From assembly GCA_036365145.1 (NCBI GenBank), contig JAEOAD010002183.1:124001-188000 (forward strand): a stretch of 64,000 nucleotides of DNA, in the 5' to 3' direction. The DNA is from Orientallactaga sibirica. Lineage: Eukaryota > Chordata > Mammalia > Rodentia > Dipodidae. A program made the translations under genes and the position numbers. Position 1 is the first letter of the stretch. Each line of letters opens with the position of its first letter. The notes beneath the pieces were generated by a model. That model saw only the letters and a program-made list of their open reading frames with translations. It was not told where the DNA came from and did no database searches. Of the stretch, positions 1 to 17,960 are shown one piece after another.

Positions 1-33
1 TTTCTCACTCTCAAATAAATAAATAAATAAATT
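1..33 (+). repeat. 3' tail of a B2-like SINE cut by the window start
   Basis: A CTC run followed by (AATA)n matches the tails of the complete B2-like SINEs elsewhere in this window (for example 5828-6041). The body lies outside the window. Confidence 0.6.
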
Positions 34-289
34 TTTAAAATGGGTTTAGCTTTTTAAAAATGCTAAATATAAGAAAAATAAAATCCTATAAGCTACTTTA
101 ATTTTTAAAAAAATGTATTTGGCCAAGTATTCAGTACCAATTGGAGAACAGTTGGTTACTCCTATAACTTTCATGCCCCTATTGTACCAGTGGGCACTAG
201 GGACTTGGGTCTTAGGAGGTGACCCAATACTGTGGTTATCTTAATAGGATAGCATGTCAAACTGCCTTCTAAATATCTATGTTCCCATA
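34..289. other. Short unassigned stretch
   Basis: AT-rich sequence between the SINE tail and the first LTR. Nothing recognisable. Confidence 0.4.
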
Positions 290-621
290 TGTGGTAGTTT
301 GAATGTATGGCCCTATAGATTCAGGTGTCTTATTAGTGTTGAGTTTGTAGCTTTAGCCTCTAACAGGCAGACTTTTGCTACAGGTGCTGTATCACTGGGG
401 CAGATCCAAATTCCAGCCCAATTTATTCAGAGCAATCTGAGTTCTGGGGTTCCTGTTTGCTGGCTGTTTGGTGGTTTCTCCCTGCTTAGATCTATGAAAG
501 GGGGCCAGCTTCTTCCACCATTGATGGAACTTCCCCTGAAGTTATAAGCTGAAATAAATCCCTTCCTTCTATAAACTGAATCTGATTGAATATTTGCCCC
601 AGCAACATGGAGCTGTCTACA
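290..621 (+). repeat. MaLR/ERVL-type LTR (ORR1/MT-like)
   Basis: It opens TGTGGTAGTTTGAATGTATG and near its end has the AAGTTATAAGCTGAAATAAA segment and CCAGCAACA, the layout of rodent MaLR LTRs. No clear 5-bp target duplication remains. The 97-codon reading frame inside it is chance. Confidence 0.6.
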
Positions 622-1747
622 AGTCTTGCAACCTCAAACACAGAGGCTTCTTCATGTAAAGGGCAGAGGTTAATACAGAGATACAGAATTGGCAAAATCA
701 TCAAGATCAAGTGATTAGTGTTTGCTCAGCCCCAAACATAGCATCTAAATCACATCCTTCAAAGCTTAGGGAACTTTGTGCAGTTCTCAGTACAAAGACT
801 TCCCAGCTTGTACATCTTGAGGTTGCTAATGTCTTCTGAGTGTATTGTGATGAGGGAGAGGCAGGTAGAGCTCCGAGGTACGTTATGGAAGAATCTGTCT
901 TACCGCTTTCCAATGCTCAGTATTAAATTCTCTGCAGGAGGGATGATGTGAGGAGTATACACTAGCCCTGAGATTTAGAGATTTCAGACTTATAAATTGA
1001 TAAACCACATAGCAAAGAGGAGACCATGGAGTTCCATTAGCCTGTTGACTACTGGCTTGGGCTTAATCTTCATTTACCTGTGGCCAAGTGTCCTCAGGGA
1101 CATGGATTAGTGATGGTCCCTTGTTTTCAGGTCCTGGGGTAACTCAAGCAATATGCCCCTTTCACGATGCTGTGTGGGATAGTTCTGTGCAGTAGAGAGA
1201 GTGCCAAATTGTATTTCTGCAATGCTGACTCATCACCTAGAAGCCGTTCTCACCCCAATCCCCCAGATGGATTTAAGGCTTGTGAGAACTATGGGCTTGT
1301 CCCATGGCTAGGACTAAACCAGGGTTGCTTGGATTACCCTGTGGAAGAATCATTGTCTCCTTTCTCCACCTGGGAGCCTGGTAGACTGCTTCCTCACTTT
1401 TGCCGCTTAGCCTATTTCTCTGTCATTTTCAGCTGTTGTATGGATTCCTTTGGGTCTTCTGATGCTCTTCACTCTTCCTCTCTAGGGAATTGAGTCTATC
1501 ATTTGTTCCCCTGACTTTTCTCAGTCCTGGCATTACACAGGCACAGGGAGTGTGTCTAATGGCTATCTTGGCATGGCCCAGAAAGATGATTATGGAGAAA
1601 CAGAAAAGTCCTGTGTTAAGAATGCTCTGAAGGAAGGGCATCAGTGTGAACAATAGAGTATGGCAACCTTTATTATTCATCATATGCGGCTACTTACAAG
1701 GTTACATACAGAGAATATCTTACCTCTCCAAAGACATATGAAGAAGG
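622..1747. other. Unassigned intergenic sequence
   Basis: No repeat family, gene or RNA recognised on either strand. Short open frames here have no recognisable domains or splice context. Confidence 0.4.
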
Positions 1748-1892
1748 GTTTGGTGGCACACGCCTTTTATCCCAGCACTCAGGAGGCAGAGGTAGAAGGA
1801 TTGCTGTGAGTTCAAGGTGACCCTGAGAATACAGAGTGAATTCCAGGTCAGCCCAAGCTAGAATGAGACCCTACCTCAGAAAAAGAAAAGAA
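1748..1892 (+). repeat. B1 SINE
   Basis: The body has CCCAGCACTCAGGAGGCAGA and the later CCAGGTCAGCCC element of 7SL-derived B1, ending in an A-rich tail. It is flanked by an imperfect target duplication, aaagacatatgaagaagg at 1730-1747 and aaagacatgaagaagg at 1893-1908. Confidence 0.85.
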
Positions 1893-2095
1893 AAAGACAT
1901 GAAGAAGGAGGACTATAGTGAACTGTGTGATAATTCCATAGGATATCATGGTCAAATTCTTGCCCATACCTAAACATTCAGGAACTATTCCTTTGTCATT
2001 CTAAACAATAGAAATTAACTCCAAATCTGAGAAATAGTCATGTATATGCTTGGCATCATGCACGTATGGATTCTTGACCTTTAAAGCTTAGCATC

Positions 2096-2425
2096 TGTGG
2101 TGGTTTGAATCAGATGTCCCTCATAAACTGGTGGGTTCTGAATGTGTGGTCCCCAACTAGTGGTAATTTGGGAGTTGGAGGCTCACTGAAGAAGGCGTGT
2201 TACTGGGGGCAGGCTTTGGTGTGTTATAGCCAACTCCCCCTTGCAGGAGTTTGGCTCACTCTCCTGCTGCTTTCTTCTACCTGCTGTGGCAGAAGTGATG
2301 TCCAGCCTCTGCTTTACCATCTTTTCTCTGCCATCATGAAGCTTACCCCTGATACTATAAGCCACAATAAACTCTTTGCTCCCATCAGCTGCTTTTGGTT
2401 GCTCAGAAATGTGAAGGTGACTGCA
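2096..2425 (+). repeat. MaLR/ERVL-type LTR
   Basis: It starts TGTGGTGGTTTGAATCAGAT, has the CTCCTGCTGCTT and CACCTGCTGTGG-like internal motifs and CACAATAAACTC near the end, and closes GACTGCA. It is the same family as 33995-34338. The flanks gcatc (2091-2095) and tcatc (2426-2430) could be a decayed 5-bp target duplication. Confidence 0.75.
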
Positions 2426-3247
2426 TCATCCTCTGTCTCCAAGAACTTTCCTTTCCCACATTTACATACAATAATGCAGATATGCTAGATTTAGAAGGAT
2501 ACCCTTGGAAGAAAACTAAACTGTGAAGTTGAATGCCATCCAGAATGGAGAAAAGCACGCAGCCAAGTTACCCTAGCTCTTTGTTTCGTCACATAATGTT
2601 GCTTGGATATATTAATTGATCAACACACTGAATTCCCACCATTGTTACACACAAACTCCATTGAGAATGCATGCCAGCTTTTAAAGAGGGAGCTGAAACA
2701 CAAGGTAAGTTCCTGTTAAGGAATCTATCTTTTTGTTTCATATTTAAGCTACTGGGTTGATTGTTTTCTCCCTGAATTCCCCAGGTATTTTAGTCAAACT
2801 TCATCATGTATAGACCACTTGAATAGTAAGATGGATTTCTTTAGAAATAGCCCAGAAAAAGTATACATGAACTGTCACCACAAGAAAGATCATCATTCAT
2901 TTCCTTACGCTATTTGAAGACAGTAGAAATCTGTCTAGTTTTGAAGAATATTTATTCTCTGCTCCAGAGATCTGGAAAATAGGAGGAGGGATATTGAAAC
3001 GTTTTGTGTGCAGCAAAGAGTGTAGGTTTCAGTCAGAAAGAATATTGAAAGAATATGTCTTGACTGGTATAATTTCTGGAGTGCCTATTAAAGAAAAGCA
3101 GCATTGCATACAACATTTGTACTTTATAAACTTACATCATGGAAACACACAAGGAGATTCTGACTCATAAATTACATTTGTGAAAGATATCACTGTTAGA
3201 CCTGTGACTTCAGAACCCATCACAATCTTTGCATATATTGAAATGTT

Positions 3248-3290
3248 TTATGTATGTGTTATGTATGTATGTATGTATTATGTATGTAGG
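3248..3290. repeat. (TATG)n microsatellite
   Basis: Imperfect TATG repeats, interrupted twice. Confidence 0.8.
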
Positions 3291-4033
3291 TGCACCTGTT
3301 GCATGCATGCATGAGCATCTGCTAGGGGAAGGCAAAAGGGAGAAAAAACTGGCATAAAGTGACAGCATCTTTATTCATGATTTCTGTAAATCAAACAGTC
3401 AATAAGACAGGCACTGAAACTACCATCATGAAGACAAAGAATAGAGGCTAACAAGGGAAGAAACATGAGTCTATTGGTTCTGAAGGCCATGTGAGCCCAT
3501 TACAGTTTCTGTTCTCCAGTTAGCCAGTTGTACAGGTATTGATGATAGTGATATGTTGGATTGGTGGCTGTATTTGATCTGCTACATTCTTACCTTCTAT
3601 CATTCTCTAGTTTGTACTGATAATGAGGGAGAAAGGAATGAACAGAGAAGAAATGCTCAGGGTTTCTACAATTTCTTTTGGCAACCAGATTCCATTGTGT
3701 CTATTCTTCCCAGATTATTAATTTTTATTATTATATAGTCATTGCATTCTAAACAGTGAATCACCTAGAAGAAAGACATCATCATAGTACAAGCAAATCT
3801 TTTGTGTTGTACCTTCATCAGGCTAGCAGAAAGAAACATGACTAAATTTCATAGTTTATTTTATAGTACAAAGCTACAAAATCACAGCTATAAATGTGCA
3901 AAATGTGGAAACTGATATAAAGATATACTTTATATCTAATAACTGGTGTATTTTAAGGAATATTTAATGACCTGGGATGATTTGTTACACGTATATATTT
4001 TGATCAACTTGTTCTAAAATCAGATACAATGTT

Positions 4034-4078
4034 CACATACACACACACACACACACACACCCCACACCACACCACACA
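4034..4078. repeat. (CA)n microsatellite with a degenerate end
   Basis: About 13 CA units followed by CCACA variants. Confidence 0.9.
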
Positions 4079-4363
4079 GAGACACCAAAATTAATAGAAA
4101 ACTAGTTAAGGATGAATACTCTAATTTTTCTCCAATTTTTAATATTTTGACAAATTTTCCAAAGAAATGTACATTGCATTGAGAACCAGGTAAGATAATA
4201 AAACTTGAACTAATGAAGAACTAACTACTGGAGCATGGTGTGGCTCTTCAAGCCACCTGTTCCAGACCTTGTGAAGCAGAAAGGCAAGGGCTTCCTTTCT
4301 GGAAAGGAAAAGATAAAGAGCTGAGTTTAATATTGAGGCTTGAGTACTTGGAAATGTGAGAGA

Positions 4364-4364
4364 A

Positions 4365-4404
<40 letters not shown>
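4364..4404. repeat. (ATT)n microsatellite
   Basis: About 13 perfect ATT units, 100 bp upstream of the first coding exon of FAM216B. Confidence 0.95.
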
Positions 4405-4505
4405 GAAAAAATAACATTTACCTACCAGTTGGCTTACTTATTCTCATAGGTCCTTGAAATTGGTTGAATGAAATAGAAATGAATGCTGTATTTGTTCTTC
4501 CTTAG

Positions 4506-11195
<6,690 letters not shown>

Positions 11196-11709
11196 CACAA
11201 ATCCTAGACCCACATACAAGTCCAAAGGGCTATAAGTTGTAGAGCAGAGAGTAAGCAAGCTTTCCACATATAATCTTGTAGAATAAAGTGATTTTCAAAG
11301 ACATCAAAGTAAAGCTTCTAAGGAATTCAACCCTCAAACTGAAACCTCAGTACAGTGAAAGGGCCTCTATTCTTGGGTTGACCATGTTCCATAAGCCACC
11401 ATGAAAATACATGAACCAACACAGTGCTGACATGAATCATGGGGGGTTGTGGAGCCCTAGCATCAGCAAGAACTGGCATGTGCCTCTTTCTTCTCTTCTC
11501 TTTTTCACCAAGCAATAATATTCATCTTAGCCCCACAGCTCCTGGTCCTAGCCTGACTCAATAACTGTGTCATTTTCAGATTTTCACTTACCTGCCCGTC
11601 ACCGCCAGTCTGATTCTACACAGCTGTAACTGGCCTTGACACAGCTGCCTCTGGTAGCAACAAACAGCTGAACAGGAACTGTCCCTTCAACATTAATCTC
11701 AAGTCCTAC
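11196..11709. other. Unassigned sequence just downstream of FAM216B
   Basis: About 500 bp of apparently unique DNA between the FAM216B poly(A) region and the LTR. The TSD base group ctac (11706-11709) at its end belongs to that insertion. Confidence 0.4.
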
Positions 11710-11749
11710 TGAAGGAGGATAGGCAAAAGTGAGCTTTAATTTTTTTTCT

Positions 11750-11751
11750 TT

Positions 11752-11807
<56 letters not shown>

Positions 11808-12057
11808 TTTTTGTGGGGAGAGACAGAGAGAGAGAGGGAGAGGAAGACAGAGATGGGCGCGCCAGCAGCCTCTCAGCTGCTGCGAACGAAATCCAGACGT
11901 GTGCACCCCCTTGTGGTCAAGTGCAGCATTGCGCCCTTGTGTCACTTTTGCATCTGGCTAAATGTGGGACCTGGAGATTGGAACCGCTGGAGATTGGAAC
12001 CAGCATTCTCAGGCTTAGGAGGCAGGCACCTTAACCGCTAAGCCATCTCTCCAGCCC
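11750..12057 (-). repeat. B2-like SINE with internal extension, antisense, (TTTC)n tail
   Basis: The minus strand reads GGGCTGGAGAGATGGCTTAG at the head. The body has an extra segment (plus strand GGTCAAGTGCAGCATTGCGC then CCTTGTGTCACTT) absent from most copies but shared with 43091-43316. The tail has expanded to TTTC repeats at 11750-11808. The target duplication taatttttttctt is at 11737 and 12058. Confidence 0.85.
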
Positions 12058-12070
12058 TAATTTTTTTCTT

Positions 12071-12315
12071 TTTATGTATTTATTTGAGAGAGAGAAAGAG
12101 AGAGGGAAAGAGAGAGAGAGGCAGATAGAGGGAGAGAAAAAGAAAGAGAGAGGGACTGGGAGAAAAGGGGTACACCAGGGCTTCTAGCCATTGCAAACAA
12201 AGTCCAGACACGTGTGCCACCTTGTGCATCTGGCTTATGTGGGTACTAAAGAATTGAACCTGGGACATTTGGCTTTGCAGCAAGCACCTTAACCACTAAG
12301 CCGTCTCTCCAGCCC
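12071..12315 (-). repeat. B2-like SINE, antisense
   Basis: Typical short-form body (plus strand GCCACCTTGTGCATCTGGCT) and the antisense head ending CCGTCTCTCCAGCCC. It lies directly beside the previous SINE inside the LTR. Confidence 0.85.
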
Positions 12316-13226
12316 ACTCGCTTTTTTTTTTAAAGGGAATCATGAGATTCCTCCCCACATGCCACTTCACCTTGGCATAAGAACAAAACTCTTGGCAAAA
12401 ATGGAACTTATGTCTGATTGAGACTGACCCACAGCATCTTCTGCTGTCCACAGTCTACTGTGCTGCCTGGGTGGGGCAGACCCAAATGAGCTGACCCTTA
12501 TGTTCATCCTCCAAATTTACTAGCCAATCAGGTCTTCCCCTTACATACCTGAATCTGATGCCCCACCTTCTCTTCCCTTCTCTTCTGGCATAACTCCAGG
12601 CTTGTGGGGGTCTCTCTGGCTCTTACCCTGTGTTGCTCAGACACAAATGAGGCTAGCCTCTAACCCCACACAGCTATGGGAGAGCATTGCATTGTTTCTT
12701 GATCTAAACTTTTCTGTTTGCCTCTGCTTTATTGTTTGGGGTAACTTCTCACGTTGATTACATATATGATTTTCCTCTGGTCTCCGAATATACCACATGG
12801 GTGCTCTCAAGAACTCTCTACTTGCTACCTGTGTACTTACTCTAAACTTGGGGTAACCATGAGTGTGACCCTTTTTATCACTCATTTCCCCTCTGAATTT
12901 CTTGGTGGCTGCTTTGATACATTCCCTCTTCAGGAAAGGTAGATGTCATGTGTGTTTTCAGAGTCTCTCTACATATATGTCTAAGTTCTACTCTCGATGT
13001 GCTTGCAACTCTGTTCCAGTCTTTTTCCTAAAGACCCCAATTCCTCTTAAGTGAACATTATAAAGTATATAGTGTTTCCACATGAGAGCATGTTTCCTAC
13101 TTCCCACATGTTTACCTCCCTTCCTAGATCCCAGTCTCCCTTAAATGAACCCCACAATTTGTGATCTCCCCCTAAATAAATGTAGCAGTTCATAATTTAT
13201 CCTGCTTGAATCAGTCTTTATTAATT

Positions 13227-13442
13227 ATTTTTAGTTTTTATTTTGAGAGAAGAATAGGCAGATAGAAAGAGAGAATGGGGTGTGCCAGGCCCTGTAGCTA
13301 TTGCAAATGAACTCCAGATGCATGTGCTCCCTTATGTATGCATCTGGCTTATGTGGGCCCTGGGGAATCAAACTGGGGTCCATAGGCTTCACAGGCAAAC
13401 ACCTTAACCACTACACCATAACCACTAAGCCATTTACCCAGC
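13227..13442 (-). repeat. B2-like SINE, antisense, inside LTR
   Basis: A perfect 12-bp target duplication tctttattaatt at 13215-13226 and 13443-13454 brackets the element. It has a small internal duplication (ACCACTACACCATAACCACT) near the head. Confidence 0.9.
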
Positions 13443-13534
13443 TCTTTATTAATTCTTTATTAAAGGTAGGACAGAACTGAAAATTTGTGATTCATAAATT
13501 CTGGGAGACCCCTCCTGAATCCCCACATCACTAC

Positions 13535-14439
13535 CTCTGGGTGGCCTCAAAGATTTTAAGGGCAAAACTATGCAAATAGCAAAAAAAAAAAAAACAATAG
13601 CCAGTTCACTGTATAAGATCTGTATAGATCACTGTATAAGCAGCACACTATTATATTAGTTACATTTAATAGTTATTTTCACCGCCATTGATTTTCTTGT
13701 GTGTATCAAAACTTAATCGTTAGTACTCATCCTACTAACAGCTCTGTTCCTTGCCTGTGTTTTCAAAGTTCTTCACACATCTATATCATCCCATGACTGT
13801 CATGAACAGGAAAGAAGCAGTTGAGATAAAATATAAACTTACTTGACAAGAGAAATGTGACCTTGATCTGAAAGGAAGATACTGCAAAACCTACAAAAAA
13901 AGACTAATTGATGATCCCTATCTTTTTTTCTGTGACCATTAATATAAAATATAATATAAAGTATATAAAAGCTATCCCAAACTAGGTATAAAAGCTATCA
14001 AAAGATTCTGAAAACCCTCCCTAGTGGTTCGAAGATTCCATCTGACTTGTATTTGTGAGGTTGAGGGGCATGGTTGGCCCATCAGTCTGATGGGAAGCCT
14101 TGAGAATTAGAGGAAGGTCAATGTCTCTGGATATTCCCTTCCACCCTGTGGTTCGTACATTCATTCTACCTCCTCTTGGGCAAAATTCCCTGGTCCTCAG
14201 TGGGTGTGCTTTAAGTCTACTTTAGTGTTGAGCTCTTAGCAGCTTCGGGATTTCTTCTTCTATGCATTTTGAGTGTCCTTAGTTTTTGCCTTGGTTAGTG
14301 ATGCAGAATAGTACAAGTCCACTCAGGGTTCCATACTTCAACCCTGCTTCCAACATCCTGAAGCAATTTGTTTACATTGGAGGGTCTTACGAAGTGATGG
14401 GTAGGTGTAGTGTCTCCTATAGCATCATGTATCTGTGAT
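13535..14439. other. Unassigned intergenic sequence
   Basis: No family recognised. It contains an A-run at 13580-13594 and a short ATATAAA-rich stretch near 13945-13970. Confidence 0.35.
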
Positions 14440-14738
14440 TAAGTTTTGTACTCAACCTCCAGCTGTCAGAGCCTTGGCTGGAGGAGGTGTTTCACTTGGG
14501 GTGTGGGGGAGACTTGAAGCATGATAGTTTAATGCACTGGGTGATCAGAGTTCACTTACACTTGCTGCTGCGTCCCTGCTGGTATGACAAGATGTGATGA
14601 CCAGCCTCTGCTCTGTCGTGCTTCCCCTACCATGTTGCAACTTCCCCCTTGAGAGTATAAACTGAAATAAATTCCTTTCTTCCATATTCTGCTTTTGGCT
14701 GTGTGTTTTGTCTCAGCAATAAGAAAGAAACTGCAACA
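14440..14738 (+). repeat. MaLR-type LTR, 3' part
   Basis: It has GGCTGGAGGAGGTGTTTCAC, GAGAGTATAAACTGAAATAA and GTCTCAGCAATAAGAAAG, the MaLR 3' half. The start is not definable because the 5' part has diverged. Confidence 0.55.
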
Positions 14739-15242
14739 TCAGGTGAATGTCACAGGCCCACAAAAAGACAAATGGATCTATTATATCTAAGTTGTTACAT
14801 ATGCCCCTCTTACTGGATCTCTTTTCTGAGAAGATAGTGTTCCCCCATAGCTACAGTCCCACACTAATGCTTGTGAGAAATACTGTGCCAGGACAAAGTT
14901 GTTCACCTCAGATGACATTGAGGAAGATAATCAAAGGGGTGGAAAGGACACCTGAAACTATTAGGCATCTGCTACCATGACCTCTTAGCAACTATATTGC
15001 TCTCTCATAATGTTCATGTATATCATCAAGACTTAAGGAAGTATGTAACCACTTCACTTAACATTTCTACTACTGGGATGAGACTCTGGATTGTGGTAGG
15101 CAATTAGTAATTCTTGTTCCATAAAGATGATATTCTCAAAATTTCTGCAAGTTAGACTAGCCTGACTGTATGTTGTTATTCAGGGGTCCCAAAAGCAATA
15201 TACTGATCAGGACTAAGGCTAGTTCATACAAGACAAGTGATA
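14739..15242. other. Unassigned intergenic sequence
   Basis: No repeat or gene recognised. Confidence 0.35.
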
Positions 15243-15408
15243 GGCTGGGCATAGTGGTGCACGCCTTTAATCCTAGCACTCAGGAGGCAGATATAGGAAG
15301 ATCACCATGAGTTTGAGGCTACCCTGAGACTACATAGTGAATTCCTGGTCAGCCTGGATCAGAGTGAAACACTACCTTGAAAAACAAAACAGACAAAACA
15401 AAACAAAA
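15243..15408 (+). repeat. B1 SINE
   Basis: A complete element from GGCTGGGCATAGTGGTGCAC to an (AAAAC)n tail. The flanks caagacaagtgat and aaaagacaacagt are a probable decayed target duplication. Confidence 0.85.
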
Positions 15409-15960
15409 GACAACAGTTTATCCCAGGTTCAGGAAATAGAGGTACAACAAAGAATTTTCAAAAAATAATAAGGGTAATAGTGGCTTATGTTTTCTTATTA
15501 CCACAAGTAATTCTAAGTAATATCAGTAAGAGAATGCCCCCCGACCTTTTTTTAAATCTAAGTCCTAAGCAATTGTTTAGGTAACTGTTGAGATTTTATT
15601 TCTTTGTTGCTGATCATTTTTGTCCCCACAGGTAGTAACTCCAATAATCCCTTTAGCTATGATGTGGATATTCTTTGAGTGTACCCCTAATTATTTATGT
15701 GTTAGCAGCTGTGTGTTCAGTGTAGTGATGCTGGGGTTTGGCATGGACCTTTGCCATGTGGACCTTTGCAAAAGTAATTGGAAGCATCACCCTAGAAGGA
15801 ACTGATGGAGTGTTTGTAAGATCCCAGTTAGTTTACTAAAGGATTGTTACAAAAGAATAGCATCTGTATGATATTAATTCTTTGATACTTGCTTTATATA
15901 TCCTGATGAACAGTCACTTTCTGTCCATCTCCAAGTGTAGTTAGAAATATGTATATCCTG
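15409..15960. other. Unassigned intergenic sequence
   Basis: No repeat or gene recognised. Its last 17 bases (15944-15960) are the target duplication of the following SINE. Confidence 0.35.
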
Positions 15961-16387
15961 GGGCTGGAAAGATGGCTTAGCTTGCCTGTAAAGCCTAACA
16001 AGCTGAGTTCAAGTCCCCAGTACCCACATAAAGCCAGATGCACGAAATGGTGCATGCATCTATAGTCAATTTGCAGTGGCTCATGAACCTGGTGCACCCA
16101 TTCTCTCTGTCTCTCTTCTATTTCTCTCTGCTTGCATAAATAAAAATATTTTGTTAATAGGGTTTATGAATTTATATATTTGAGAAAGGAAGAGGTAGAT
16201 ACACAGAGAGAATTGGCATGCCAGGGCCTCCTGCCACTGCAAACAAACTCCAGATACATGCAGCAACAACTTGTGCATCTGTCTTATATGGGTACTGGGG
16301 AATAATAGAACCAGGGTCCTTAGGCTTCAAAGGCAAGCACCATAGCCACTAAACCATCTCTCCAGCCCTAAAAATATCTTTTAAAAG
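15961..16387 (+). repeat. B2-like SINE, carrying a second SINE in its tail
   Basis: The + element runs 15961 to about 16152 with its tail resuming after 16369. The outer duplication gaaatatgtatatcctg (15944-15960) and gaaatatctatatcctg (16388-16404) encloses both SINEs, so this one landed first. Confidence 0.85.
16153..16368 (-). repeat. B2-like SINE, antisense, nested
   Basis: It is inserted in the A/T tail of the preceding SINE with its own duplication taaaaatatttt (16141-16152) and taaaaatatctt (16369-16380). The younger of the two. Confidence 0.85.
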
Positions 16388-16404
16388 GAAATATCTATAT
16401 CCTG

Positions 16405-16964
16405 TCACTAATGGCTATGGAAATAAGACCTTGTGTCCAGTAAGCCAAATCTGCTAATTGTTTTTTTTTAATGTTCATGCTTAAATTGCTCTCTAGATTA
16501 TTATCTTGATCTCTCTTTTCCTCTCTCTTGCCCTCTTTCTCATTCTGTTATGATGCCAGTTGCCACGATGTAATATAGCTAGGGCCTCTTCTTCAGAATC
16601 AGTATGAACCACATGCTGTTTACACCTTGCTTTCTAAAATTGAACTTAAACTTAAAAGGAAAACAAAAACTCTTTGCTTGATGAACTTCCTAGCTTCAGA
16701 TATTTCATTACAGCAGCATAAAGTGGATTTAAAGAGCCTGGTATATGGTTGGCTAACATCATAGTATCAGCTGTCATGTGTCCTACCGCAATGACACTAC
16801 ACATTCTTGCATTTAAATAGCAGACTTGAAGTGAACAATGACTGTAATGATGACAAACACAACTTTAATTACTTCAATTCATTATATAAGTTAAATGCAA
16901 CAAACGCACTCAATTTAAATTCAATGACTCTTAACAAATACATAGTCACTCTGAGAAATCCACC
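16405..16964. other. Unassigned intergenic sequence
   Basis: AT-rich; no family recognised. Confidence 0.35.
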
Positions 16965-17401
16965 ACCACCAGTATGATAGAGGACATTTACATTTCCTCT
17001 AAAGTAAACCCATTCCTTTGTAGTCAATTCTCTTCCCCAAACTCTGGCCCATGGCAATCACTGATTTGCCTTGATCACTTAGTTTTATCTCTTCTAGAAT
17101 TTAACACAACTGCAATTAGAATATATAGTCCTTTGTCTACCTCCTTTTACCTACCATAATGTTGTTGAGAGTCATCATGGTATACACATGCACATGCATC
17201 ACACATAAATATATGTAGTTTATTTTTCACTGCTTGGGAACTGTCCATTGTATAGCTATACCAAGTTTGAATATCCATTCACTATTGATGAATATTTGCA
17301 TTGTTTCTGCTTTTAGACTCTTTTGAACAAATGCACTATAAGTATGTGAATATAAATCTTGGTTTGAACATTAAAATGTTGTTTTATAAAGATAACTAGA
17401 A

Positions 17402-17560
17402 GCCAGGCATGGTGGTGCACGCCTTTAATCCCAGCACTCAGGAGGCAGAGGTAGAGGATCGCCGAGAGTTTGAGGCCACCCCCCTGAGACTACATAGTGA
17501 GTTCCAGGTCAGCCTGGACCAGAGTGAGACCCAACCTCGAAAAACCAAAAAAAAAAAAAA
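17402..17560 (+). repeat. B1 SINE
   Basis: A complete B1 from GCCAGGCATGGTGGTGCACG to a long A-tail. The duplication aaagataactagaag is at 17388-17402 on the left and 17561-17575 on the right. Confidence 0.95.
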
Positions 17561-17575
17561 AAAGATAACTAGAAG

Positions 17576-17774
17576 GGCTGGGGATATGGCTCAGTGGTTA
17601 AAAGAGCTTGCTTGCAAATCCTGCTTGCCTGGATTTGATTCCCCAGTCCAGTCCAACATACCCAGTACCAACATTAAGCCAGATGCACAAAGTAGTACAT
17701 GTATCTGGAGTTCATTTGTGGTGGTAAGATGCCCTGGTGCACTCTCTCTCTGAAATAAATAAAAACATTTTTTA
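17576..17774 (+). repeat. B2-like SINE at the same target as the adjacent B1
   Basis: It begins GGCTGGGGATATGGCTCAGT and ends in AAATAAATAAAAAC. It is flanked by aaagataactagaag at 17561-17575 and 17775-17789, the same 15-mer that flanks the B1. Confidence 0.95.
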
Positions 17775-17960
17775 AAAGATAACTAGAAGTACACTTATTG
17801 GGTCATATGACCCACTTGATTTACATTAAAGTGTATACAATAATACCACAGTATTTTCCAAAGTGGCCACACCATTTTGAATTCCCACTAACAGTAGTTG
17901 CACCATATTCCTGCAATGTCACACATTTTAATTTTTGTATTCTAGTCACTGTCGCTGTTG

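Larger units (their letters stand above)
2426..4505. other. Sequence upstream of the first FAM216B coding exon
   Basis: Mostly unassigned, AT-rich DNA with three microsatellites (listed separately). It may contain a 5' non-coding exon or promoter of FAM216B, but I see no CpG island and cannot place one. Confidence 0.4.
11710..13530 (+). repeat. Solo LTR, family A (copy 1), interrupted by three SINEs
   Basis: It starts TGAAGGAGGATAGG and ends CCCCACATCA, flanked by the 4-bp direct repeat ctac at 11706-11709 and 13531-13534. TG...CA ends with a 4-bp duplication fit a class I (gammaretrovirus-like) LTR. It aligns along its length with 40746-41817. Subtracting the three SINEs leaves about 1.05 kb against 1072 bp for the other copy. 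A CCAAT motif (AGCCAATCAGG) is near 12524. No internal retroviral sequence is present, so it is a recombined solo LTR. Confidence 0.85.
16965..17960 (-). repeat. Ancient L1 relic, antisense, with two younger SINEs
   Basis: The + strand shows the inverted L1 3' landscape: CATTGTATAGCTATACCAAG, TTGAATATCCATTCAC, TTATTGGGTCATATGACC, TTTTCCAAAGTGGCCACACC, CATTTTGAATTCCCACTAAC. The order is typical of an old antisense L1. It is split by SINEs at 17402-17774. Confidence 0.75.

Noticed and set aside
11729..12034. Open frames with FLSFFLSF or KERKKERK repeats as proteins
   Set aside because: They translate a (TTTC)n microsatellite and a SINE.
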